Assembly (NCBI GenBank): GCA_963739355.1 | Contig: CAVUAD010000007.1 | Coordinates: 1,265,067 to 1,329,066 of the forward strand | Source: JAWVFM01 sp963739355 | Lineage (GTDB): Bacteria; Actinomycetota; Thermoleophilia; Solirubrobacterales; 70-9 | DNA: 64,000 nucleotides | Direction of reading: 5' to 3' | Part shown: positions 25,426 to 32,343 of the stretch, piece after piece | How positions within the stretch are numbered: position 1 is the first letter of the stretch | Layout: every line of letters starts with the position of its first letter | The notes under the pieces: generated by a model | Databases searched by the model: none | What the model was told of the DNA's origin: nothing | Seen by the model: only the letters and a program-made list of their open reading frames with translations | Program-made: the position numbers and the translations under genes

Positions 25426-25469
25426 GAACGTCCCGGAACCAGCGCCATGTGCAGGGCTGCGGGACGTTC
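25426..25469 (-). promoter_or_regulatory. Stable hairpin in the thrS leader
   Basis: A perfect 10-bp inverted repeat, gaacgtcccg (25426-25435) and cgggacgttc (25460-25469), encloses a second short stem (cagc 25440-25443 with gctg 25456-25459) and a 12-nt loop. In the mRNA it would sit about 33 nt before the thrS ATG. thrS genes elsewhere are controlled by leader RNA (ThrRS operator or T-box). This element lacks a recognisable T-box consensus, so the mechanism is open. Confidence 0.55.
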
Positions 25470-25542
25470 ACACCCCCCCAGCTGACCGCGCTCGACTCCC
25501 GCGCCCGCTTCGCGCCGCGCCGAGGCCCCGGCGGGCCTCAGC

Positions 25543-26871
25543 TCACCTGACCCGAACGCGAGGTGAGAGCTCCGACGTCGCGCCGTTCAGGCTGGTCGCG
25601 GTGGCGGTCACGGACTGGCCGGCGCGAAGCCTCGGAAGCCTGAACGTGAAGCTCGCCTTCCCGCCGGCGTCCAGCGAGATGCGCCGCGAGCTCACGAACC
25701 GCTTCGCCCCGCTGGTTCCGCGCGGGCTCGCGAAGAACTCGAGGGTGAAGTCCATGTCCGGCGTGGAGTCGAGCGTGCCCCTCACCCGCGTGTGAGCGTG
25801 CGCGGTGTTCGCGGAGCGGAGCACCGGGAAGTTCTGCAGCCCGTTCGGCCCGGTGTCCCCGTCCCCCGGGTCGTTCGGCGTGCGCCCGTCCTCGTCGAGG
25901 TCGATCGCCTGGCCGTCGTTGTCGTAGATGCGGTTACGGCTGATCACGGTGGGCGGCTCGTCGTTGACGATCACGATCCCCGGCGTGTCGTTGAACGCGA
26001 TCACGTTCGCGAACTCGCCGTCGCCGCCGACGACGCTGTCCGGGCCGAACAACGCAACCGCCCCGGCGTCCATGCCGATCCTGTTGCCCAGCGGCGTGCG
26101 CCCGTCGGCGGCGGTGCCGATGAAGTTGCTCAACATCATCACTCGCGTGTTGGCCCCGACCGCACGGCCGTGATTTCCGGAGATCACGTTGCGGAACGGC
26201 GCCCCGGGCCCGCCGATGTTCACGAAGAACCCGGGAGCCGTGTTGACGAAGACCCCTTCGAAGTTCGGCCGCGCGTGCATCCCTGTCGGGTCGGTCCCGA
26301 TGAAGTCGCCCTGGACGCTCGCGCCGGCGCGCATGTCGACGGCGGTGCCGAAGCGGTTGATCGCAAGGCCCCTGACGACCGAGTTGATCGCGCCCGGGTC
26401 GAGGCGCAGGCCGTCCCCGGGCGTCGAGATTCTCTTCCCGGTCAGCTCGATCTTGATCTTTGCGTTGTCGCCCTGCGAGAGCATCAGGGTGTTCTCGCTC
26501 GCGCCCCGCTCGGAGTAGCCGTTGAGGTCGACCGGCTGGGTGATCGTGGGCAGGTCGCTTGCGGGAGCGATCGTGTGCGCGCCGCGGCCGGGGATCGCGA
26601 AGCCGACGGTGTCCATGTCCGCCGTGCTGTTCGCCTCCTGAATCGCCGCGCGGAGGGTGCACTGCTCACCCGCGACGGCCGCCTCCGTATCGCAGTGACC
26701 GTCGCCCGGCATGAGGTCCTGTGTGTCGGCGATCGAGTTGACGGTGAAGGTCGCGGACGCCGCCGCGGCATCCTGCGGCGCGAGCAGCGCCACGGCGAGC
26801 TGGGCCATCACGACGAGCGTCGCAATCGCGAGAGCGGCGGTGGATGCTGCGGCAAGACGGGTGAGGCTCAT
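25543..26871 (-). CDS. Secreted CSLREA-type right-handed beta-helix protein
   Basis: The 442-residue protein begins with a signal/anchor segment (LAIATLVVMAQLAVALLAPQDAAAA). TVNSIADTQDLMPGDGHCDT followed by CTLRAAIQEANST is the CSLREA motif found at the start of many secreted actinobacterial beta-helix proteins. From about 110 to 350 there are repeating parallel beta-helix turns (VVRGLAINRFG, NVISGNHGRAVGANT, NVIAFNDTPGIVI, VISRNRIYDNDGQAIDLD). The C-terminus (TAHAHTRVRGTLDSTPD...) is an Ig-like or adhesion-type domain. It is expected outside the cell or on the surface. It is divergent from the DUF5995 gene. Confidence 0.75.
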   Translation of the reverse strand: MSLTRLAAASTAALAIATLVVMAQLAVALLAPQDAAAASATFTVNSIADTQDLMPGDGHCDTEAAVAGEQCTLRAAIQEANSTADMDTVGFAIPGRGAHTIAPASDLPTITQPVDLNGYSERGASENTLMLSQGDNAKIKIELTGKRISTPGDGLRLDPGAINSVVRGLAINRFGTAVDMRAGASVQGDFIGTDPTGMHARPNFEGVFVNTAPGFFVNIGGPGAPFRNVISGNHGRAVGANTRVMMLSNFIGTAADGRTPLGNRIGMDAGAVALFGPDSVVGGDGEFANVIAFNDTPGIVIVNDEPPTVISRNRIYDNDGQAIDLDEDGRTPNDPGDGDTGPNGLQNFPVLRSANTAHAHTRVRGTLDSTPDMDFTLEFFASPRGTSGAKRFVSSRRISLDAGGKASFTFRLPRLRAGQSVTATATSLNGATSELSPRVRVR

Positions 26872-26977
26872 GGCTGTTGGCTCTCATTACGGCCCAGGCC
26901 GTCCTGAAGTTCGATCCGTGCGTAGAAGGACACAGACCGGCGCGCGGCCCGGCCCTCCCTCCTAGACTCGCCGCAGG

Positions 26978-27886
26978 ATGGGTAGGCGAGTGAAGCTCGG
27001 GCTGGGGGCCGCCGCTGTCGCAGCCCTGCTGCTCAGCGCATCCGCCGGCGCAGCCGGGCTCCCGCAGGGGTACGTTCCCTGGCCCAACCTGCTTCCGGGT
27101 CGCACGGTCGGCCCGTCGGGACCTCCCCACTCCGTCGCCGGCTGCGCCGACCTGAAGCTCGACTGCGTCGACGGCCTCATGGTGCGGCTGCGACGCGAGT
27201 GGCGCGCCGAGAACGCCAGCTGCGACCACCGCGCGATCTTCTCGTTCGGGTACCTGCGGATCACCCGCGAGATCCGCCGACGCCTCGCGCACCACGAGAC
27301 CTTCGACCACCGACACTGGTTCATCTCGGTGGTGCAGGGCTTCTCGGACGAGTACTTCGCAACGCAGCGCCGCTACGACGCCGGCAAGCCGATCCCGCAG
27401 TCGTGGCAGGTCTACTACGACGCGATGAGGAGCGGCGATTACAACGCCGGCCAGGACCTCCTGCTCGCCTCCAACGCGCACACCAACCACGACCTTCCCT
27501 ACGCCTACGCCGCCTCCGGGCTACTCACCCGCAAGGGCGTCTCGCGAAAGCACGACCACGATGGCGTGAACGACGTGAACGCGACCGTCTATCAAGGGAT
27601 CTCGGACTACTACGCGGCGCACTACGACCCGCTGTTCACCAGCTTCAACGACACCTCGCCGGTGCCGCAGTTGACGATCGCCCAGCTGATCGTGGCCTGG
27701 CGAGAGAACGCGTGGCGCGAGGCCGAACGCCTGGTCTCCGCGCGGTCGAAGGCTCAGCTCGAGCGCGTGGAGGAGCAGATCGAGGCAACCTCGACGGCCT
27801 GGGCGAGGCTGATCACCTCAGGCGCCGAGCCGGGCTACCGCCAGACTCGTGACGCCTACTGCGAGGCGCACCACGTGACGGGCTGA
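26978..27886 (+). CDS. Secreted DUF5995 family protein
   Basis: The 302-residue protein has a signal peptide (LGLGAAAVAALLLSASAGAAG) and the DUF5995 core. CADLKLDCVDGLMVRLRRE, DHRAIFSFGYLRITREI, HHETFDHRHWFISVVQGFSDEYF, LLASNAHTNHDLPYAYAA and KHDHDGVNDV form several His/Asp-rich patches that could bind metal. The family is common in high-GC Actinobacteria and its activity is unknown to me. Paired Cys residues (C41-type pair in CADLKLDC) may form a disulfide. Confidence 0.8.
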   Translation: MGRRVKLGLGAAAVAALLLSASAGAAGLPQGYVPWPNLLPGRTVGPSGPPHSVAGCADLKLDCVDGLMVRLRREWRAENASCDHRAIFSFGYLRITREIRRRLAHHETFDHRHWFISVVQGFSDEYFATQRRYDAGKPIPQSWQVYYDAMRSGDYNAGQDLLLASNAHTNHDLPYAYAASGLLTRKGVSRKHDHDGVNDVNATVYQGISDYYAAHYDPLFTSFNDTSPVPQLTIAQLIVAWRENAWREAERLVSARSKAQLERVEEQIEATSTAWARLITSGAEPGYRQTRDAYCEAHHVTG

Positions 27887-27906
27887 GCCGGCGGCCGGCG
27901 CCGCGC

Positions 27907-29490
27907 TCACCCGGGCTCGGCCTGATTCCCGCTGCCGTTTCCGTTGCCGTTCCCGCCGGGGTTGTTGCCCCCGGGCGCGCTTCCCAGCCCCTGCCCACTG
28001 CCCTGGCCGCCGGCGTTGCTCTGACCGCCGGCCGCCTGACCGTTGCCGTGGGTGCCTCCCGCGGCGCCGCCGGAGCCGCCGTTGCTGGGCGGGGTCGCGG
28101 GCGCCCCGGCCGGCTTCGTGCGCCCGGGCGCCTGCTGGGACTGAGACGAGCCGCCGGCGTTCGCGCCATGCGAGGTGGACGAGCCGCCGGCGTTGCCGTG
28201 CGACTGGGAGTTGCTCGATCCCCGTGAGGACTGCGCCAGGCCGGTGGCGCTGGCGTTGCTCGCGCTCCCGTGGGCCCCGCCCTGGCTGGTGTGCCCCACG
28301 GCCCGGCCATTCGACTCGGCAGCGGCGCTTTGCGCCGAGCCGTGCGAGCCGCCGGTGGCGGTGCCGCGGCCATCGCCGGACGCGAATCCCGGCTTGCCCC
28401 GCCCCTGCGAGTCTCCGCGGGCCCCCGCCGCCGCGCTCGACCCCGTCGACGCGTCCGAATTGGCCGAGTCGCCGCTCTGCGAGCCGATGGTCGCCGAGGT
28501 CCCCCCTTGACCGGCCGCCGTGCTTGTGGCGTTCGAAGAGCGGTGCACCAGCGGCAGGTGCACGACACCCGTGGCGTCCGCGGCGCCCGCGCCAATCGCG
28601 ACCGCGGCGAGCACCGACGCCGCCTTGACGGCTCCGGACGCAGCCAGCCCTCCGCCGACGAGGCCCGAGCCTCCGGCCGCCGATCCGGCACCGGCCGCGC
28701 CTCCGGCGGCGCCGGCCGCCGTGCCGACGCCCGCGCCGGTCGCGGCGCCGCTCCCATGCGAGGCCAGAACCGACGCCAGAACGCCGGCGCCGAGGGCTGC
28801 CGGCAGCGGCGGGCAGAGCACCTGGAGGTCAGCCTGGCGCGACGTGATGGCGGTCTGGTAGGCGGTGCAGCCTTCGCAGGAGCGCAGATGCGCTCGCAAG
28901 CGCCTGCCGCGAAGCCGGCGACCGTCTCCATCTGAGATCGCGTAGCGGACGTCAACGCAGTTCAAGTCGCGCCCCTCCTGCATCTCGACCAGCGCGGCGC
29001 GCGCCTCGTAGAGCATCTGGCGAACCGCAGCCTCGGACGAGTCCTGTGCGTCTGCGATCTCGGCGAAGCTCAGCCCGCTCAGCTCCCGCATCACGATCGC
29101 CGAGCGTTGCCGGTCGGGCAGCGCGCCGAGGTCGGAGACCAGTCGCTTCAGACGCTCGCGCTGGCCGGCCTGGTGGTCCGCTCCGGCCACCGGGGTCTCG
29201 GGCATCCGGTCCGGATCCACAAGAGGCTGGCGGGCCCGCAGGATGGAGATCGCCTCGTTGTGGGCGACCCGGTAGAGCCAGGGCCTGATGGCCACCTCGC
29301 GCTCCTCCCCGGGAAGCGCGCGAAGCGCGGCAACCATGGTCGATTGCAGGGCGTCGCGAGCGTCCTCCTCGCTGCGGAGGATCGCCCGGCAGTAGCGGTA
29401 GATCTCCTGGTGATAGCGGCGGAAGATGGCCTCGAACGCCGCCTCGTCGCCCGCTGCTGCCCGCCGCGCGAGCGAGCTGTCGGTTCTCAT
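27907..29490 (-). CDS. ECF-type RNA polymerase sigma factor fused to zinc-finger, membrane segment and low-complexity tail
   Basis: The 527-residue protein starts with sigma-70 region 2 (residues 10-85: YHQEIYRYCRAILRSEEDARDALQ split by short loops) and region 4 (about 112-165: LPDRQRSAIVMRELSGLSF, then EIADAQDSSEAAVRQML). Residues 201-208 read HLRSCEGC, the H-x3-C-x2-C zinc motif of anti-sigma factors. Hydrophobic segments at about 230-245 and 290-312 may cross the membrane. The last 200 residues are almost only Gly, Ser, Asn, Ala and Gln. Sigma and sensor-like parts thus sit in one chain, similar in plan to ECF groups with fused C-terminal extensions such as ECF53. Upstream is 185 nt shared with the divergent GT2 gene. 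Confidence 0.82.
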   Translation of the reverse strand: MRTDSSLARRAAAGDEAAFEAIFRRYHQEIYRYCRAILRSEEDARDALQSTMVAALRALPGEEREVAIRPWLYRVAHNEAISILRARQPLVDPDRMPETPVAGADHQAGQRERLKRLVSDLGALPDRQRSAIVMRELSGLSFAEIADAQDSSEAAVRQMLYEARAALVEMQEGRDLNCVDVRYAISDGDGRRLRGRRLRAHLRSCEGCTAYQTAITSRQADLQVLCPPLPAALGAGVLASVLASHGSGAATGAGVGTAAGAAGGAAGAGSAAGGSGLVGGGLAASGAVKAASVLAAVAIGAGAADATGVVHLPLVHRSSNATSTAAGQGGTSATIGSQSGDSANSDASTGSSAAAGARGDSQGRGKPGFASGDGRGTATGGSHGSAQSAAAESNGRAVGHTSQGGAHGSASNASATGLAQSSRGSSNSQSHGNAGGSSTSHGANAGGSSQSQQAPGRTKPAGAPATPPSNGGSGGAAGGTHGNGQAAGGQSNAGGQGSGQGLGSAPGGNNPGGNGNGNGSGNQAEPG

Positions 29491-29675
29491 CCATCTCCAT
29501 TATCGGCAACTGCTCGCCCTTTCGGCAGAGTTTCCTGCGCGCCGAAGGCGCCGGACTACGGCGTTCCAGCTGCTTGAACGGGGAAAAGTCGCCGTTGTCA
29601 GGGACTAACGCCTGACAAACGGGCGCCGGGTGCGTTCCAGGAAGACGCCAGGCACGAAGCCGCGCCTCCACGACC

Positions 29676-30713
29676 ATGCACGCGACCAGAACCGAACCCA
29701 GGCTGACGGTGATCGTCCCCGCCTACAACGAGGCGGGGTCGGTCGGCGAGACCGTGCGTTCGCTGCTCACGCAGACGACGCCCCCGGCGGAGGTGATCGT
29801 GATCGACGACTGCTCCACGGACGACACCGGCGCCCTCGCGGCGGCCGCCGGGGCGACGGTCGTGACGCCTCCCGGCAACACCGGCTCGAAGGCCGGGGCA
29901 CAGACCTTCGCGCTCGAGCACGTCAAGACCGAGCTCGTCATGGCCGTCGACGCCGACACGACGCTTGCGCCCGACGCCGTCGAGCGGTTGCTCAACGCCT
30001 TCGACGACCCGGCAATCGCCGCCGCCTGCGGCTCCGTGCTGCCCCGCCACGTCCGGACGACCTGGGAGCGTGGGCGTTACGTGGAGTACCTCTTCGCGTT
30101 CGGCTTCTTCAAGCGGATCCAGGACAACTTCGGCAAGCCGATGATCGCGTCGGGGTGCTTCTCCGCCTACCGCGCCGCCGTGCTTCGCGAGCTGGGCGGC
30201 TGGTCCACGCGAACGATGGCCGAGGACATGGATCTCACCTGGAGCCTGTATCGCCACGGGCACGGTGTCCGTTTCGTGCCCGACGCGCTCTGCTACCCCA
30301 TCGAGCCGCACGACCTGCGGTTTCTCAGCAAGCAACTGCGGCGCTGGTCGCACGGGTTCGTCCAGAACGTGCGCCTCCATCGCCGCTCTCTGCTCGACCT
30401 GGGGTTCCTGCGCTCCTCCGTGGTTGTCGCGTTCTGGGACTCCGTGTTCGCGTCGCTCGCCTACCTGATCGTGCTGCCGCTGCTCGCCCTGCTCGTCAGC
30501 CCCGCCTTCCTGCTCGCCTACCTCATCGACGCGCCCGTGATCCTGGTGCCGGTCCTCCACCAGGCGGCCCGGCGCAACGAGCTGCGGCGGGCGCTCGCCA
30601 GCCTCCCGGGCTTCTTCGCCCTGCGGGTGGTCAACGGGGTGTTCATGCTCAGCGCGCTCTGGTGCGAGCTGATCGCCGGGCGGCCGCTGCTCGTCTACGA
30701 GAAGGGCCACTGA
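29676..30713 (+). CDS. Processive family 2 glycosyltransferase (BcsA/HasA/NodC-like)
   Basis: The 345-residue membrane enzyme has a GT-A domain with VIVPAYNEAGSVGETV, VIVIDDCSTDDT, the DAD (92-94) nucleotide-sugar/metal motif, IASGCFSAYR, AEDMDLTWSLYRHGHG (catalytic Asp) and QLRRW (220-224), the Q-x-x-R-W signature of processive synthases. Two or three transmembrane helices follow (about 245-290 and 310-335). Such enzymes polymerise and extrude polysaccharides such as cellulose, hyaluronan or poly-GlcNAc. No PilZ domain or partner subunit is visible. The next gene, a small membrane protein, begins at the very next base. Confidence 0.85.
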   Translation: MHATRTEPRLTVIVPAYNEAGSVGETVRSLLTQTTPPAEVIVIDDCSTDDTGALAAAAGATVVTPPGNTGSKAGAQTFALEHVKTELVMAVDADTTLAPDAVERLLNAFDDPAIAAACGSVLPRHVRTTWERGRYVEYLFAFGFFKRIQDNFGKPMIASGCFSAYRAAVLRELGGWSTRTMAEDMDLTWSLYRHGHGVRFVPDALCYPIEPHDLRFLSKQLRRWSHGFVQNVRLHRRSLLDLGFLRSSVVVAFWDSVFASLAYLIVLPLLALLVSPAFLLAYLIDAPVILVPVLHQAARRNELRRALASLPGFFALRVVNGVFMLSALWCELIAGRPLLVYEKGH

Positions 30714-31079
30714 GTGTCTGCCGGCCTTCCGGGAATCGGGCTTGCGGGCCTGTTCTTCATCGTCTCGGCTCTGCTCGCTCCGTTTCGCGAGCTGCTGCTT
30801 GCCGCCCGCGGGCGGAGCAGCCGCGCGCGCTGGGCAAGCTCCTGCCGGCAGTTCGCCATGGCGCTCGCCATGTTGCTCGCGATCCAGGCAGCGCTTCTGC
30901 TCCTGCACCTGCTCACCGGGGTTCCCCTCGTGGGACTCAGCCTCGGTCCCGTGATCTCCCTTGCTCTTCTCGGGTTGATTCTCGGGACGGCCGCGGTGGC
31001 CTCTCTGGTGGGGGGCCGCCGTGGGCCCCAGCCGCTCGTGCGCGTTCTGCGATGGGCGTTACTGGGCTCGAACCAGTGA
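30714..31079 (+). CDS. Small membrane protein following the GT2 gene
   Basis: The 121-residue product starts with GTG immediately after the GT2 stop. It has about three hydrophobic helices (GLAGLFFIVSALLAPF; FAMALAMLLAIQAALLLLHLL; SLALLGLILGTAAVASLVGG) and a basic loop. No family is recognised. Tight coupling to the synthase suggests an accessory subunit or partner. Its last nine codons lie antisense within the 3' half of tRNA-Val, so the C-terminus is dictated by the tRNA gene. Confidence 0.6.
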   Translation: MSAGLPGIGLAGLFFIVSALLAPFRELLLAARGRSSRARWASSCRQFAMALAMLLAIQAALLLLHLLTGVPLVGLSLGPVISLALLGLILGTAAVASLVGGRRGPQPLVRVLRWALLGSNQ

Positions 31080-31125
31080 CCTCAGCCTTGTCGAGGCTGC
31101 GCTCTCCCAACTGAGCTAAACGCCC
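31053..31125 (-). tRNA. tRNA-Val (anticodon GAC)
   Basis: The minus strand folds into a full 73-nt cloverleaf. Acceptor GGGCGTT pairs with AACGCCC, the D-arm is GCTC/GAGC, the anticodon stem CAGCC/GGCTG carries loop TCGACAA (GAC), and the T-arm ACTGG/CCAGT has loop TTCGAGC, with discriminator A. CCA is not encoded. A 7-bp hairpin (gcgcgag/ctcgcgc) lies directly upstream. Confidence 0.97.
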
Positions 31126-31235
31126 GGAGCGCGCGAGTTTAGCTCGCGCGGGCTTCGCCCCAGGAACCGCTCAAAACTTCCCGCAAAAAGCGGCAAAAAC
31201 AGGAACTGGAACTTTTGTCCCTGAAAAGTGTTAAG

Positions 31236-31358
31236 TTCAGTAGTGGACTTGCCGATGAGGCATAGCGACTAGGAAAAGCTGAAGGACCGACGGGCCAGCG
31301 GTGGGACGGCTGGCGGCACGTCCTTTCGGAACAAAAGGGCCCCTTCGGGGGCCCTTTT
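31236..31358 (+). ncRNA. Candidate structured small RNA ending in an intrinsic terminator
   Basis: Between tRNA-Val and the coiled-coil gene the + strand folds into ordered helices. P1 is ttcag (31236-31240) with ctgaa (31279-31283). P2 is tagt (31241-31244) with acta (31268-31271). P3 is tgcc (31250-31253), loop gatga, ggca (31259-31262). P4 is ggac (31284-31287) with gtcc (31320-31323), enclosing gccagc (31294-31299) and gctggc (31309-31314). The terminator stem follows at once. Upstream DNA (31180-31235) is A-rich for this genome and contains GGAAC and GTT spaced 17 nt apart, resembling an ECF-type promoter. I recognise no known riboswitch or RNA family. The fold was made by eye. Confidence 0.45.
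31333..31358. terminator. Bidirectional intrinsic terminator
   Basis: AAAAGGGCCCC, loop TTCG, GGGGCCCTTTT form a near-perfect palindrome with an A-tract and a T-tract. It can end a + strand transcript of the candidate RNA and also the minus-strand coiled-coil gene that stops at 31375. Confidence 0.85.
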
Positions 31359-31374
31359 CCGTTCACCGGCGAGC

Positions 31375-31917
31375 TCAGGCGGGAGTTGGCGGGTCGGCAT
31401 CTTCCTCGGTGGCGGTGCTCAGCCGTTCCTGGCCACCGCGCAGGCGTGAGCCGGTGAGCCGATCCGCGACGCGTCCGAGCACGTCCACCGTGCCCTCGAG
31501 CGGCTCGACGATCTCCACGGCGCGCCGCATCGTCGGCAGCACGTCCACGAGCTGTGCGGCCTGCTCGACGACCTCGCCGGCCCGCTCCTGGACGAGGCTC
31601 GCCTGCGTGACGATCTCGTGGCCAAGCTCGCTCATCTCGCCGCCCCTGGCCTCGATCCTCGCGCCGACGTCGAGCATGCCGCGTGCGGTCGCCTCGATTC
31701 GCTCCCCCAGGTCGAGCACCGAGCCGGCCTTGGCGTCGATCGACTCGGCGACCTCGATGAAGCGCTCGGCACGCTGGTCCAGGCGCTCGAGGAGCGCCAC
31801 GCCGTCGCTCGTGATCTGCACCAGCTGACGACTGGTCCTGGCGGCCTCGTTGGCGGCGTCGTAGACGCGGGAGGCAAGCCGGAAGGGCAGCTCGATCGGG
31901 GCGAGGAGCGGATTCAC
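31375..31917 (-). CDS. Coiled-coil protein of unknown function
   Basis: The 180-residue protein has a short hydrophobic N-terminus (MNPLLAPIELPFRLASRVYD) and then a long helical heptad pattern (LLERLDQRAERFIEVAESID, LDLGERIEATARGMLDVGAR and similar). Its repeating D/E-LG-x-RIEA units resemble HBM/methyl-accepting-type or tail-fibre-like coiled coils. No enzymatic motif or full transmembrane helix is present; the N-terminal segment may associate with membrane. It is 12 nt downstream of the NfeD-like gene on the same strand, so the two are likely co-transcribed. Confidence 0.65.
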   Translation of the reverse strand: MNPLLAPIELPFRLASRVYDAANEAARTSRQLVQITSDGVALLERLDQRAERFIEVAESIDAKAGSVLDLGERIEATARGMLDVGARIEARGGEMSELGHEIVTQASLVQERAGEVVEQAAQLVDVLPTMRRAVEIVEPLEGTVDVLGRVADRLTGSRLRGGQERLSTATEEDADPPTPA

Positions 31918-31929
31918 GTGCGGCGGACC

Positions 31930-32286
31930 CTAGCCCCCGGTATCGGACGCGGCGCCGCCCTTCGCCGCAGTGGGCTCGAGGTCCAGCACGAGCCCGTCGA
32001 CCGCCGCCACGGTCGCGGCCGAGCCGACGGCGAGGGGCGTCGCCGAGCGTGCGTTCCAGATCTCGCCCCGCAGGCGCGCCCGCCCGCGCGGCGCGCACGC
32101 CTCGATGACCTCCACCGGCATTCCGACCAGGGCCTCGGCGCCGGCGCGGATCCGGTAGCGGGAAAGCCAGCGCCTCCACGCGAAGATCTCGCCGATCTCG
32201 AAGATCCCTGCCACCAGGACCAGGATGAGGCCGAGCGGCGAGGGCAGCACCAGGAAGGCGAGGATGATCGTGATCGCGAGGAGCAC
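31930..32286 (-). CDS. NfeD-like membrane protein
   Basis: Two hydrophobic helices (LLAITIILAFLVLPSPLG and LILVLVAGIFEIGEIF) are followed by RIRAGAEALVGMPVEVIEA, GRARLRGEIWNARS and VDGLVLDLEP. That is the OB-fold domain of short NfeD proteins, which work with SPFH/stomatin-type proteins in membrane organisation. I place the start at the GTG at 32286 (118 residues). The frame is open for 1.7 kb upstream, but only as a shadow of the EAL gene on the other strand. No stomatin gene is adjacent. Confidence 0.65.
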   Translation of the reverse strand: MLLAITIILAFLVLPSPLGLILVLVAGIFEIGEIFAWRRWLSRYRIRAGAEALVGMPVEVIEACAPRGRARLRGEIWNARSATPLAVGSAATVAAVDGLVLDLEPTAAKGGAASDTGG

Positions 32287-32343
32287 CAGGTGGAGCCTAC
32301 GCCTCGATGTCTCTCTGCAAGCTCGCTTTCGCGCCGGTCGAGC

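Noticed and set aside
25394..25542. T-box riboswitch upstream of thrS
   Set aside because: The leader is too short and no T-box consensus or specifier-loop architecture is found; only the plain hairpin is supported.
31236..31358. c-di-GMP, glycine, SAM-IV or SRP RNA as identity of the candidate RNA
   Set aside because: None of the signature sequences that I know for these RNAs is present.
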